Notes: a model not told the origin generated them from the letters alone. A stretch of 64,000 bases of DNA from Plantactinospora mayteni (GCF_016862935.1 NZ_BONX01000023.1:496001-560000); one strand, 5' to 3'. Numbered from the stretch's first letter, positions 45,058-54,365 are shown. Translations and numbers: made by a program.

Positions 45058-46062
45058 TCAGCGGGTCCACTTGGGGACGGGTGGCGTCCAGGCCGCCCAT
45101 GCGTCGAGCAGGTCCTCCGGAGTACGGACGACGATGAGCGACTCCCGGTACCGGGCGGACAGGAACCCTTGGTCGACCATCCGGTCGATCATGGTCAGCA
45201 GTGGTTGCCAGAACCCGTCGACGTCGTAGAGTGCCACCGGCTTGGCGTGGATACCGAGCTGCTGCCACGTCCAGACCTCGAAGAACTCCTCCAACGTCCC
45301 CGCGCCCCCCGGCAGGGCAACGAACACGTCGCCGAGTTCGGCCATCCGCAGCTTGCGCTCGTGCATGTCGGGCACCACCTCGAGCCTGGTGAGCCCGGTG
45401 TGCGCGATCTCACCGTCGACCAGAGCCTGCGGCATGACGCCGACCGCCCGCCCCCCGGCAGCAAGCGTCGCATCAGCCAACTGGCCCATCAGGCCGACCT
45501 TGCCGCCCCCGTACACGAGACCGACGCCTTCGGCCGCGAGTACTCCGGCGAGCTTCACCACGGCGTCCGAATAGACCGGGTCGACGCCCTGCGCCGACCC
45601 GGTGAACACGGTCATCCAGCGGGCCGCCAGAGCCCGTGGCGGATAGCCGATCGCGGGAAGCACCCGCTCGGAGAGGAGCGGAGCCAGGTCAGCCGGCAGT
45701 GGTTGCTCCGAGACGGCCAGCCATCGCAGTTCGGCAATCTCCGACGCCGGCGACCCCACCTGAACGGTCGGGTACTCGAAGACCGTTGCTTCGATTTCGA
45801 CACCGGCCTCGTTCGCCGCCGGCGCCCGGAACACGCCGACCTCACGGAGCGCTGCGGGATCGAGCAGCACGCCCAGTTCCTCGGCACACTCGCGAACCGC
45901 CGTCTCACGACGGGACTCACCCGGCTCGGGCTTGCCACCGGGGAGCATGAATCTCTCGGTGCCCTGCTTGCGGACGGTCAGGATCGAACCCGACGCGTCT
46001 CGGAGGACCACCGCACAGACCCGGACACGACCTCCGATGATCTCCGCAACCACACCTCGCAT
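45058..46062 (-). CDS. Nudix hydrolase fused to LOG-family (lysine-decarboxylase-like) phosphoribohydrolase
   Basis: 334 residues in two parts. Residues 10-140 are a Nudix domain with the complete box GGKPEPGESRRETAVRECAEELGV. Residues 148-330 are a LOG/TIGR00730 domain with VYGGGKVGLMG and LPGGAGTLEEFFEVWTW (PGGxGTxxE). Nudix enzymes hydrolyse nucleoside-diphosphate derivatives; LOG enzymes release a base from nucleoside 5'-monophosphates (cytokinin type). A fusion could run two consecutive steps, producing a monophosphate and then splitting it, for clearing damaged nucleotides. This coupling is inference. It is divergent from the PadR-ABC operon. Confidence 0.88.
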   Translation of the reverse strand: MRGVVAEIIGGRVRVCAVVLRDASGSILTVRKQGTERFMLPGGKPEPGESRRETAVRECAEELGVLLDPAALREVGVFRAPAANEAGVEIEATVFEYPTVQVGSPASEIAELRWLAVSEQPLPADLAPLLSERVLPAIGYPPRALAARWMTVFTGSAQGVDPVYSDAVVKLAGVLAAEGVGLVYGGGKVGLMGQLADATLAAGGRAVGVMPQALVDGEIAHTGLTRLEVVPDMHERKLRMAELGDVFVALPGGAGTLEEFFEVWTWQQLGIHAKPVALYDVDGFWQPLLTMIDRMVDQGFLSARYRESLIVVRTPEDLLDAWAAWTPPVPKWTR

Positions 46063-46158
46063 GGTAGCCCGCCCACTCGCCCTGCGACGCGGGCCAGCCC
46101 GACGGTGTGGACGGGCTCGCGGGGGACGGTCGGCCCCGGCTGCCGTACTCCCTCCGAG

Positions 46159-46187
46159 TTGACATCGCTATGGCTAGCGGTTATCTA
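46159..46187 (+). promoter_or_regulatory. promoter of the padR-ABC operon with operator-like dyad
   Basis: TTGACA (46159-46164), a 17-base spacer and TATCTA (46182-46187): a near-consensus housekeeping promoter. The spacer holds an inverted repeat CGCTA-TGGC-TAGCG (46166-46179), ideally placed for a repressor to block RNA polymerase; PadR autoregulation is the obvious candidate. Confidence 0.65.
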
Positions 46188-46214
46188 TTGTTGACCTACG
46201 GAGGGGTGTGCTGG

Positions 46215-46754
46215 GTGCAGGACGTGGTACTGGCGATGCTGGCGAAGGAGCCGGCGTACGGGTACGAGCTGCGTAGCCGGATGCGTGCTGCGCTCGGCCC
46301 GCTCGGCGAGGCGATGAACGCCGGGCAGATCTACGTGACGCTGGCCCGGCTGGCGAAGGCGGGGCTGGTGACCTCGCAGCACGCCGAGGGGCTGCCGGAC
46401 CGGCCCGACCGTCGGGTCTACGCGCTGACTCCGGCGGGGCAGGAGCGGGTCGCCGCGTGGCTGGCCGAGGTGAGCTGGCCGAAGCCGGACCTCGGCGAGT
46501 TCCATCTCAAGTTGGTGGCCGCCGCGGCCGCGCGGCTGGCCGATCCGGTGGCCCTGGTCGACGCGCAGCGGCGCGAGGTGCTGCGCCGGCTGCGGGATGC
46601 GCAGCGGGCCGCGTTGGAGCGGTCGATGGATCCGGTCGTCGGGTTGTTGCTGGAAGGGGTCGTGCTGCGGCTGCGGGCCGACCTGGAGTGGCTGGAGGCG
46701 TGCGAACGCATGTGGACCGAGCGTGATCGGACCGAGCGGAAGGCGGGAGCATGA
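46215..46754 (+). CDS. PadR-family transcriptional regulator
   Basis: 179 residues. The N-terminal winged helix is typical: VQDVVLAMLAKEPAYGYELRSRM, MNAGQIYVTLARLAKAGLVTSQ, RVYALTPAGQERVAAWL. The C-terminal half is a coiled-coil dimerisation region (AQRREVLRRLRDAQRAALERSM). I place the start at GTG 46215, nine bases after GGAGGGG; GTG 46206 is possible. Its stop overlaps the ABC ATPase start (ATGA). PadR proteins usually repress the exporter they sit beside and release DNA on binding a drug. Confidence 0.87.
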   Translation: MQDVVLAMLAKEPAYGYELRSRMRAALGPLGEAMNAGQIYVTLARLAKAGLVTSQHAEGLPDRPDRRVYALTPAGQERVAAWLAEVSWPKPDLGEFHLKLVAAAAARLADPVALVDAQRREVLRRLRDAQRAALERSMDPVVGLLLEGVVLRLRADLEWLEACERMWTERDRTERKAGA

Positions 46755-47506
46755 CCGGGTCGGCGCTGCTACGGGCACGCGGGGTGACCAGGTGGTACGG
46801 CCGGGGAAGCGCGCTGGTCCGCGCCGTCGACGAGGTCGACCTGGAGGTGCCCGCCGGGCAGACGCTGGCGATCATGGGGCCCAGCGGCTGCGGGAAGTCG
46901 ACCCTGTTGCACCTGCTCGGCGGGCTGCAACGGCCCACCGACGGCGAGATCTGGCTGGCCGAACACCGGATCGACGGGATGAGTGAGCGCGGCCTGGCCC
47001 GGCTGCGGCGCCACCACGTCGGCTTCGTCTTCCAGTCCTTTCACCTGATGGACGAACTCACTGCGGTGGAGAACGTCGAGCTGGCCGCGTTGCTGGCCGG
47101 GCAGTCGCCCCGCCGGGCCCGGCAACGTGCCCTGGATCTGCTCGACCGGGTCGGACTCGCCGACCGCGCCAAGCACCTGCCGTCGGCGTTGTCCGGCGGG
47201 CAGCGTCAGCGGGTGGCCATCGCCCGGGCGTTGAGCAACGAGCCGCTGCTCGTGCTGGCCGACGAACCGACCGGAAACCTGGACAGCGCCGCCACCCTGG
47301 AGGTTCTGCGGTTGTTCGAGGAGCTGCGCAGGTCGGGGCAGACGCTGGTGGTGGTCACCCACGACCCGCGCATCGCCGCGGTCGCCGACCGGATCATCTC
47401 CATGCGCGACGGGGCGTTCGCCGACGACAACCGGCTCGTCGGCACCACCACCATCGGCACCACCACCGCCGCCGGCACCGGCACGGTCTACGGCCGGGTG
47501 CGCTGA
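46751..47506 (+). CDS. ABC transporter ATP-binding protein, MacB/LolD type
   Basis: 251 residues. Walker A GPSGCGKST, the family-typical VGFVFQSFHLMDELTAVENVELAALLAG, signature LSGGQRQRVAIARAL, Walker B LLVLADEPTGNLDS and the switch His in VVVTHDP are intact. This subfamily powers mechanotransmission-type FtsX/MacB permeases rather than classical import. It lies between the PadR gene and its permease with one-base spacing to the latter. Confidence 0.94.
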   Translation: MTGSALLRARGVTRWYGRGSALVRAVDEVDLEVPAGQTLAIMGPSGCGKSTLLHLLGGLQRPTDGEIWLAEHRIDGMSERGLARLRRHHVGFVFQSFHLMDELTAVENVELAALLAGQSPRRARQRALDLLDRVGLADRAKHLPSALSGGQRQRVAIARALSNEPLLVLADEPTGNLDSAATLEVLRLFEELRRSGQTLVVVTHDPRIAAVADRIISMRDGAFADDNRLVGTTTIGTTTAAGTGTVYGRVR

Positions 47507-47507
47507 G

Positions 47508-49274
47508 GTGGCCGGGCGTCTGCTGCTGGTGTGCCGGCTGATGGTGCGGGACCTGCGCCGGCGGCGCACCGAGACCGTACTGCTGCTGGTCGCGATCAGC
47601 GCCGCGACGGCGACACTGACTCTCGGGCTCGCCCTGAACAACGCACTCGCCAAACCGTACGAGCGGACCCGAGCCGCCACCGCGGGCCCCGACGTGGTGG
47701 CGATGCCGGGAGCGACGGGCCCGCAGGCTCTGGCCGCCCTCGCGCCGCTGGCCAGCGCGCCCGGGGTCACCGCGCACAGCGGGCCGTACCCGATCGCTTA
47801 TCTGATGCTGACCGCACACGGCAAGACCGTGCAGGTGGTCGTCCAGGGCCGGGACAACTCCCCGGCCGCCCTCGACCGGCCCGCGGTGACCACCGGCACC
47901 TGGGTACGCCCCGGCGGGGTGGTCATCGAACCGACCTTCGCCAACGCCCTCGGCGTACGCACCGGCGACACCGTCGCCATCAACGGCCGCCCGCTGCGGG
48001 TGGTCGGCACCGCGGTCACCGCCGCCAGAGCCGTCTACCCGAACGCCGACTGGCGCTTTGGTCCGGGCAGCCCCCTGGTCCAGCTCGCCGGCCTGGCCTG
48101 GGTCGACAGCAGCGAGATCGGCGTACTGGCCGACGCCAAGCCACCGTCGTACACCCTCAACCTGAGATTCGCCGACCCACACGCCAGCACCTCCTTCCGG
48201 CACATGAGCAGAGGCGGGATCGAATACACCAGCTGGACACAGATCGCCGAGACGGACGGCAGGCTCGTCAAACAGGCGCGCCTGGCCCTACTGGTCGGCG
48301 CCTGGCTACTCACCGCCCTCGCGGTGGCCAGCGTCGCCAACATCGTCGCCGGCCGCGTCGTCGACCAACGCCGCCGGGTGGGACTACTCAAGGCCGTCGG
48401 CGCCGGACCGGCCATGATCGCCGCCGTCCACCTCGCCGAGTACCTCGTCATCGGGCTCGCCGCCGCCGGCACCGGCCTGACCGCCGGCTGGCTCACCGCC
48501 CCCGCACTGACCAACCCCGGCGCCGGACTCCTCGGCTCCACCGGTACCCACCCGCCCGCGCTACGTACCGTGCTCGCGGTCACCGTCCTCGCCCTCGCGA
48601 TCGCCGCCGCGGCGACGCTGGCACCCGTGCTGCGCGCCGCCACCACCGACACCGTGCACGCGCTGGCCGACGCCGCCACCCCACCCCGACGCCGCCGGTG
48701 GCGCGTCTGGCTGTCCCGCCGAATGCCCACCGCCCTGCTGATCGGGGTACGCGTCAACGCCCGCCGCCCCCGCCGCGCCCACCTCGTCATGGTGAACACC
48801 CTGATCACCACGACCGCGCTCGCCGCCTTGTTCATGGGCCTCGCACAGGACCAGCAGGTCAGGCTCGGCGAATCGGAGCTGGCCAGTCCCCGGAACACCC
48901 GAACCCTCCAGGCCATGTTCCTCGTCGTCGTCGTGCTGTGCGTCCTCGCGCTCGTCAACGCCATCGTGAGCACCTGGACCGCGGTCCTCGACGCCCGTCA
49001 CCCCCTGGCCGTCGCCCGCACGCTCGGCGCCACACCCGCACAGGTGACCGCGGGCATGGCGGTAGCGCAGCTCCTACCGGCGATACCCGGCGTGGCCCTC
49101 GGGATCCCGGTCGGCATCGGGCTGTATCTGGTCGCCACTCCGGGCCAGCCCCAGTACGCACCCGCCTCCTGGATGCTCGCCGTGGCACTCGCGGTCCTGT
49201 TCGCCGTCGCCGTGCTCACCGCCATCCCCGCGCTGGCCGCCACCCGCCACCCGGTCGCCGACGCCCTCCAGTGA
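47508..49274 (+). CDS. FtsX-like ABC permease, MacB type with two FtsX domains
   Basis: 588 residues starting at a GTG one base after the ATPase stop. Helix 1 (ETVLLLVAISAATATLTLGLAL) is followed by a large extracytoplasmic domain (about 50-260), three helices of a first FtsX domain (about 262-390, with VVDQRRRVGLLKAVGAGPAMI) and a second half with three or more helices (about 405-588, with DARHPLAVARTLGATPAQV). With the ATPase it should form an exporter for a peptide, lipid or antibiotic. A 62-bp repeat with a perfect hairpin begins at its stop codon. Confidence 0.9.
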   Translation: MAGRLLLVCRLMVRDLRRRRTETVLLLVAISAATATLTLGLALNNALAKPYERTRAATAGPDVVAMPGATGPQALAALAPLASAPGVTAHSGPYPIAYLMLTAHGKTVQVVVQGRDNSPAALDRPAVTTGTWVRPGGVVIEPTFANALGVRTGDTVAINGRPLRVVGTAVTAARAVYPNADWRFGPGSPLVQLAGLAWVDSSEIGVLADAKPPSYTLNLRFADPHASTSFRHMSRGGIEYTSWTQIAETDGRLVKQARLALLVGAWLLTALAVASVANIVAGRVVDQRRRVGLLKAVGAGPAMIAAVHLAEYLVIGLAAAGTGLTAGWLTAPALTNPGAGLLGSTGTHPPALRTVLAVTVLALAIAAAATLAPVLRAATTDTVHALADAATPPRRRRWRVWLSRRMPTALLIGVRVNARRPRRAHLVMVNTLITTTALAALFMGLAQDQQVRLGESELASPRNTRTLQAMFLVVVVLCVLALVNAIVSTWTAVLDARHPLAVARTLGATPAQVTAGMAVAQLLPAIPGVALGIPVGIGLYLVATPGQPQYAPASWMLAVALAVLFAVAVLTAIPALAATRHPVADALQ

Positions 49275-49332
49275 ACCTTTCGCACCCTCCCCTTGCGGTC
49301 CGACGGACCGCAAGGTCGGACGCGGTACCCGG
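49271..49332 (+). repeat. 62-bp dispersed repeat, copy B
   Basis: Starts GTGAACCTTTCGCACC, spanning the stop codon of the FtsX permease. It is about 80% identical over 62 ungapped bases to the minus strand of 38052-38113, which also begins with GTGAACCT and touches the end of a transporter gene. In this copy the central dyad is perfect. Confidence 0.7.
49291..49315 (+). terminator. perfect 11-bp hairpin after the permease gene
   Basis: CCTTGCGGTCC (49291-49301) and GGACCGCAAGG (49305-49315) with loop GAC, 17 bases after the permease stop. Stable and well placed to end the padR-ABC transcript; no T-tract. Confidence 0.7.
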
Positions 49333-49410
49333 TTCAGGTTGACAGAGCGTGACGGCAAAGGCAAAGGCAGGGAGATCTCTCCCTGCCACTCTTAACGTAT
49401 AGCGCACCCG

Positions 49411-49429
49411 GGGGCTTGCGGCAAGACCC
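49411..49429 (+). promoter_or_regulatory. rifamycin-associated element (RAE)
   Basis: GGGGCTTGCGGCAAGACCC, a 19-bp imperfect inverted repeat 52 bases upstream of the rph start. It differs at one base from the RAE consensus as I remember it (GGGGCTTGCGGCAAGGCCC). RAEs precede rifamycin-resistance genes in actinomycetes and mediate rifamycin-dependent induction. Confidence 0.85.
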
Positions 49430-49481
49430 GTGTCGTGGCGCAGAATCGTCGGCCGAGGCCACAACAACCTGCGGAGATGGG

Positions 49482-52079
49482 ATGATCGAGCAGTACGTGT
49501 GGGATCTTCAAGATGTTGACGGGATGCCCGTCACGGTCGTTGGCGGCAAGGGCGCACACCTGGGCGGGCTGTCGCGGATCGAAGGCATCCGCGTACCGGC
49601 TGGCTTCTGCGTGACGACGGACGCCTTCCGGCGGATCATGGCGGAAGCGCCGTCGATCGACGATCGGCTCGACAAGCTGTCGCGCCTGGACCAGGACGAC
49701 CGGGAGGCGATCCGCACGCTCAGCGCGGAGATCCGCCGGACCGTCGAAGATATCGCCATCCCGGGCGATCTCGCGGCGGCGATCACCCGGGCGCTCGCCG
49801 AGTTCGGCGAGCACGCCGCCTACGCCGTCCGATCCAGCGCGACGGCAGAGGACCTGCCGACGGCCTCCTTCGCCGGCCAGCAGGACAGCTACCTGAACGT
49901 CGTGGGGCCGGCGGCGATCCTCCAGCACGTCAGCCGGTGCTGGGCGTCGCTGTTCACCGAGCGGGCCGTGGCCTACCGCCAGCGGAACGGCATCGACCAC
50001 CGTACGGTCCAGATGGCCGTTGTCGTGCAGCGGATGGTCTTCCCGCACGCGGCCGGCATCCTGTTCACGGCCGACCCCGTCACGGGCAACCGGAAGGTCG
50101 CCACCGTGGACGCCGGTTTCGGCCTCGGCGAGGCCCTGGTCTCCGGCCTGGTGAACCCGGACGTCTTCAAGGTGCGCGACGGCCGGATCGTCGCCAGAGC
50201 GGTCGCCGCCAAGCAGCGTGCCGTGCACGCCCTGCCGGCTGGCGGTACCCGGGAAGTGGCGATCGACCCGCAGCGGCAGGAGCAGCCGGCGCTGACGGAC
50301 CCCCAGGTCGTACGGCTCGTGCAGCTCGGCCGGCGGATCGAAGCGCACTTCGGCCGCCCGCAGGACATCGAATGGTGCCTGGTCGACGACGAGTTCCAGA
50401 TCGTCCAGAGCCGGCCGATCACCACGCTGTTCCCCATCCCCGCGACCCACAACGCAGAGAACCACGTCTATGTCTCAGTCGGCCACCAACAGATGATGAC
50501 CGACCCCATGAAGCCCCTCGGGATCTCCATGTGGCAACTGACGGCCATGGCGCCGATGCACGAGGCCGGCGGGCGGCTGTTCGTCGACGCCACCCGGAGG
50601 CTGGCCTCGCCCGCGAGCCGCGCCGGCTTCCTGGAGATGGTGGGGAGGTCCGATCCGCTGACCAGGGACGCGCTGGAGACCGTCCTCGACCACGACGGCT
50701 TCGTCCCGTCGCTCCCGGACGAGGGTCCCGTTGGGCCCCCGGCCGGCGGCGCGTCCGCCCCGATCGAGACCGATCCGGCCATCGTCACCGGGCTGATCGA
50801 GCGCAGCCAGGCGTCCATCGCCGCCCTGCGGCGCGACATCGCGGCGCTGACCGGACCGGCGCTGTTCGACTTCCTGCTGGAGGCCCTCCAGGAGCACAAG
50901 CGAGTCCTCGGCGATCCGCTGAACATGCAGGCGATCATGGCGGGGATGGAGGCCACCTGGTGGCTCAACGACCAGTTGCAGGAGTGGCTGGGCGAGAAGA
51001 ACGCGGCCGACACGCTCACCCTGTCCGCCCCCGACAACGTCACCTCGGAGATGGGACTGGCGCTGCTCGACGTCGCCGACGTGATCCGCCCGTACCCGGA
51101 GGTGGTGGCGTTCCTGCGGGGCGTCGAGGACGAGGGCTTCCTGGACGAGCTGCCGAAGCTCGCGGGCGGGATCGAAGCGCGCGACGCCATCGCGGCCTAC
51201 CTCGACCGGTACGGCATGCGCTGCGTCGGCGAGATCGACATCACCAGGGCCCGCTGGAGCGAACGCCCCAGCACGCTCGTGCCGCTGATCCTCGACAACG
51301 TCAAACTCTTCGAGCCGGGCGCCGCCGCGCGGCGCTTCGCGCAAGGGCGGCAGGAGGCGCGGCAGAAGGAACAGGACGTACTGTCACGCTTGCGGGCCCT
51401 GCCGGACGGCGAGCAGAAGGCCGCCGAGGCCAAACGGATGATCGACCGGGTCCGGACCTTCATCGGGTACCGGGAGTACCCGAAGTACGGCATCGTCAGC
51501 CGCTACTTCGTCTACAAGCAGGCCCTGCTGGCGGAGGCCGAGCGCCTCGTGCGGGCCAACGTGCTCGCGGAGCAGGAGGACATCTTCTACCTCACGTTCC
51601 AGGAACTCCACGACGTCGTACGCGCGAACCAGGTGGACGACCAGCTCATCCAGCAGCGCAGGGAGGCGTTCCGGTCGTACCACGCGCTCACGCCGCCCCG
51701 GGTGCTCACGTCGGATGGCGAGGCCGTCGCCGGGGCGTACCGGCGCGACGACGTACCGGCCGGTGCCCTGATCGGCCTGCCGGTTTCCGCCGGGACCATC
51801 GAGGGGAGGGCGCGGGTCATCCTCGACATGGCGCGGGCCGATCTCGAGGCGGGTGACATCCTGGTCACGGCCTACACCGATCCCAGCTGGTCGCCCCTGT
51901 TCGTCGCGATCACGGGCCTGGTGACGGAGGTGGGCGGCCTGATGACCCATGGCGCGGTGATCGCCCGGGAGTACGGCCTGCCGGCCGTCGTCGGTGTGGC
52001 CGATGCCACCCGGCTCATCCGGGACGGGCAGCGGATCCGCGTGCACGGGGCCGACGGGTACGTCGAGATCCTGCCCTGA
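49482..52079 (+). CDS. rph: rifamycin phosphotransferase (Rph)
   Basis: 865 residues, the usual Rph length. An N-terminal ATP-grasp region like that of PEP synthase (GGKGAHLGGLSRIEGIRVPAGFCVTTDAF; YAVRSSATAEDLPTASFAGQQDSYLNV; GILFTADPVTGNRK; DIEWCLVDDEFQIVQSRPITTLFP) is followed by a middle rifamycin-binding region and a C-terminal swivelling domain with the phospho-carrier His823 in GGLMTHGAVIAREYGLPAVVGV. Rph moves the beta-phosphate of ATP to the ansa-chain hydroxyl of rifamycins. PEP synthase itself is less likely given the central region and the RAE upstream, which implies induction by rifamycins. Confidence 0.93.
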   Translation: MIEQYVWDLQDVDGMPVTVVGGKGAHLGGLSRIEGIRVPAGFCVTTDAFRRIMAEAPSIDDRLDKLSRLDQDDREAIRTLSAEIRRTVEDIAIPGDLAAAITRALAEFGEHAAYAVRSSATAEDLPTASFAGQQDSYLNVVGPAAILQHVSRCWASLFTERAVAYRQRNGIDHRTVQMAVVVQRMVFPHAAGILFTADPVTGNRKVATVDAGFGLGEALVSGLVNPDVFKVRDGRIVARAVAAKQRAVHALPAGGTREVAIDPQRQEQPALTDPQVVRLVQLGRRIEAHFGRPQDIEWCLVDDEFQIVQSRPITTLFPIPATHNAENHVYVSVGHQQMMTDPMKPLGISMWQLTAMAPMHEAGGRLFVDATRRLASPASRAGFLEMVGRSDPLTRDALETVLDHDGFVPSLPDEGPVGPPAGGASAPIETDPAIVTGLIERSQASIAALRRDIAALTGPALFDFLLEALQEHKRVLGDPLNMQAIMAGMEATWWLNDQLQEWLGEKNAADTLTLSAPDNVTSEMGLALLDVADVIRPYPEVVAFLRGVEDEGFLDELPKLAGGIEARDAIAAYLDRYGMRCVGEIDITRARWSERPSTLVPLILDNVKLFEPGAAARRFAQGRQEARQKEQDVLSRLRALPDGEQKAAEAKRMIDRVRTFIGYREYPKYGIVSRYFVYKQALLAEAERLVRANVLAEQEDIFYLTFQELHDVVRANQVDDQLIQQRREAFRSYHALTPPRVLTSDGEAVAGAYRRDDVPAGALIGLPVSAGTIEGRARVILDMARADLEAGDILVTAYTDPSWSPLFVAITGLVTEVGGLMTHGAVIAREYGLPAVVGVADATRLIRDGQRIRVHGADGYVEILP

Positions 52080-52179
52080 CCGGCCACACCGAGAAGGCCC
52101 ATCCGTAGCCTGCGGCTGGGACAACGCCACACCGCTCGGGCCGGGAGCAGTGCGACGCTGGCCGCACAACCCGAGCCGG

Positions 52180-53055
52180 TCAACCGGCGGCCAGAACCTC
52201 TCGTAGCCTCGCCGCGAACTCTTCGGGCTTGCCGGCGTAACCGAACTGGCCGCCGAGGAAGCCGCCGTGATGGCTCGGGAACACCGTGGCTTCCTGGCCG
52301 AGCAGGGCTGCGATGCCGACGGCGGTACGCGCGGTGTACGTTCCCGCCGACTCCTCGCCGACCGCGATGACGATCCGGGTCGGTGCCGCGGTGAGCGCCG
52401 CCGCGTCGGGGCGGTAGTCGGTGATCGCCCACGAGTTCTTCGACAGCAGCGGATCGTCGCGAGTGCCGTCGTCATCGGTCGGCAGGCCGAACATCACCGG
52501 GTCGGGCTCGGGCTGGGCAAAGTAGGCATCGGTGAACTCGCCCTCCCAGGACGTCATCGCGATGAACGCGGCCATGCCCGCGCCGGTGCCCTTCGCCTGG
52601 TACGCATCGTGGAAGGCACCCCGGGCGCGTTCGGCGGCCTCGGCGTCGGGTAGTACAGCGTTGATCGGCGGCTCGTGCGCCACCAGCGTGACGACATCGC
52701 CCGGGTGGGTCGCGACCAGTTCGAGCGCGGTCACCGCACCGCCGCTGCTGGCGAACATGTCGACCGGACCGGCACCGAGCGCCTCGACCAGAAGGTGCAG
52801 GTCGGCGGCCTGATGCTGCGGCGTGTGATCGGATCGGGCGTCCTTGCGGACGCTGCGACCCAGGCCGCGCGGGTCGTAGGTGACGACCGTACGGTCCGTG
52901 AAGTGGGTGGCGAGCGCTTCGAAGCCTTCCGCTGTCATCGGCTGGCCGATCATGACCAACACCGGACGCCCATCGGCTGGCGGGAGCGGGCCGCGAACGT
53001 CGTAGACCAGGTCGACGCCCGGCAGGGCGAGGGTGTGTGTCTGCGTTTCCGTCAT
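52180..53055 (-). CDS. alpha/beta hydrolase
   Basis: 291 residues. The oxyanion segment VLVMIGQPMTAEGF, the strand VVTYDPRGLGRSVR and the nucleophile elbow VDMFASSGGAVTALELVA (Ser in ASSGG) are typical; the late Asp lies near IVIAVGEESAGTYT and the His in FPSHHGGFLG. It is a cytosolic esterase or hydrolase of unknown substrate, converging on rph across a 100-base gap. The divergent neighbour is a DAO-type flavoprotein. Confidence 0.87.
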   Translation of the reverse strand: MTETQTHTLALPGVDLVYDVRGPLPPADGRPVLVMIGQPMTAEGFEALATHFTDRTVVTYDPRGLGRSVRKDARSDHTPQHQAADLHLLVEALGAGPVDMFASSGGAVTALELVATHPGDVVTLVAHEPPINAVLPDAEAAERARGAFHDAYQAKGTGAGMAAFIAMTSWEGEFTDAYFAQPEPDPVMFGLPTDDDGTRDDPLLSKNSWAITDYRPDAAALTAAPTRIVIAVGEESAGTYTARTAVGIAALLGQEATVFPSHHGGFLGGQFGYAGKPEEFAARLREVLAAG

Positions 53056-53294
53056 GACGCCGAGACTACGGCCGGCGGTACCACCCGCGCTGTAGCGACC
53101 GGCGATGATGCGCGGCGAACCAGGGAGCCCAGTCTGAGCGGTCGTCAGTCTTTCGCTTTTCCGCTGCTAGACCACTGCTAGACCACCTGGTGTTCCGCGT
53201 CTGCATCCCGTTACCGGCAGTCGTCGATCAGCGGGCGTCGGCCCATTGGGCTGCCCGCACGGACGGAGCCGCTGCGGACAGTAAGGTTGCCAAC

Positions 53295-54317
53295 GTGTTG
53301 AGCGCACCGGTGGAAAGGCACGTAGTCGTCGTCGGGGCTGGCATCGTCGGCGCGTCGGTGGCTTATCACGCCGCCCGGGCGGGCGCCACCGTGACGTTGG
53401 TCGACGCCGGGCGGCCAGGAGCCGGCGTGACGGCGGACTCGTTCGCTTGGGTCGGAGCGTCTGGCGTGCGTACCGGTCCGGCGGCCGGGATACGGGCCAC
53501 CGCGACGGAGGAGTACCGCCGAGTCGAGGCCGAGTTGCCGGGACTCCCGGTGATCTGGTCCGGCTCACTGAGCTGGCGCGCGGAGGGCGGCGCGCCGGAG
53601 GCCGGGCCCGGACAGGAGATTGTGGACGCGGCCACCGTGATGACGCTCGAGCCCAACCTTCGACAGCCACCGGAGTGGGCCGTCTGGGCACCCGGCGACG
53701 GCGCCGTCGACTCGGTGGGCGTGACCGAGCGGCTGGTCGCGGGCGCCCGCGCCCATGGCGCCCGGGTATGTCTGGACACCGCGGTCACCGCGGTCCGTCG
53801 GGATGCGGCGGGCCGGGTTGCCGGGGTCGAGACGGCCGCAGGACTCCTCTCCGGTACGACTGTGGTGTTGGCGGCCGGTGTTGCCACGGCCGCGCTGGGC
53901 GCGCCGCTCGGCGTGCGTGTCCCGGTCGAGCCGTCGCCGTGCCCGCTCTTCCGGTTTCGCGCGCCGGCCGGTCTGGTCCGCACCGTGGTCAACACTCAGG
54001 ACTTCGATCTCCGGCAGGTCGCCGCGGACCGGCTGATCGTCGCGGCGGACTCGCCCGAACGGACCCTTGCCGCCGTCCGGTCCACTTTCCGCGGTACCGG
54101 GAGCGTCGAGCTGCTCAGCACACGACTCGGAGTACGCCCAATGCCGGTCGACGGTGAGCCGATCGTCGGTCCGGTCGCCGAGGTACCCGGTCTCTACCTG
54201 GCGGTGATGCACGCGGCGGTCACGCTTGCCCCGGCCGTGGGCCGCCTTGTCGCGCGGGAGTTGGTCGACGGCATCGTCGAGTCGGCGTTGTCGGGTTGTC
54301 GCCCCGATCGCTTCTAG
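53295..54317 (+). CDS. FAD-dependent oxidoreductase, DAO family
   Basis: 340 residues from a GTG preceded by TAAGG; the frame is open further upstream. The N-terminus has the FAD motif HVVVVGAGIVGASVAYHAARAGATVTLVDAG. Other DAO features: the DSFAWVG segment, a GLLSGTTVVLAAGVATAAL strand, and the C-terminal GVRPMPVDGEPIVGPVAEVPGLYLAVMHAAVTLAPAVGRLVA. It likely oxidises an amino acid or N-methyl amine; the substrate is not evident. No operon partners. Confidence 0.86.
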   Translation: MLSAPVERHVVVVGAGIVGASVAYHAARAGATVTLVDAGRPGAGVTADSFAWVGASGVRTGPAAGIRATATEEYRRVEAELPGLPVIWSGSLSWRAEGGAPEAGPGQEIVDAATVMTLEPNLRQPPEWAVWAPGDGAVDSVGVTERLVAGARAHGARVCLDTAVTAVRRDAAGRVAGVETAAGLLSGTTVVLAAGVATAALGAPLGVRVPVEPSPCPLFRFRAPAGLVRTVVNTQDFDLRQVAADRLIVAADSPERTLAAVRSTFRGTGSVELLSTRLGVRPMPVDGEPIVGPVAEVPGLYLAVMHAAVTLAPAVGRLVARELVDGIVESALSGCRPDRF

Positions 54318-54365
54318 CGTCCCGCAGCTGAATCTCGTTTACCGGTGTTGGCGTTGGCTTCCGCG

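Noticed and set aside
49482-52079. Phosphoenolpyruvate synthase
   Set aside because: The order of domains is shared, but the length, central region and upstream RAE indicate rifamycin phosphotransferase.
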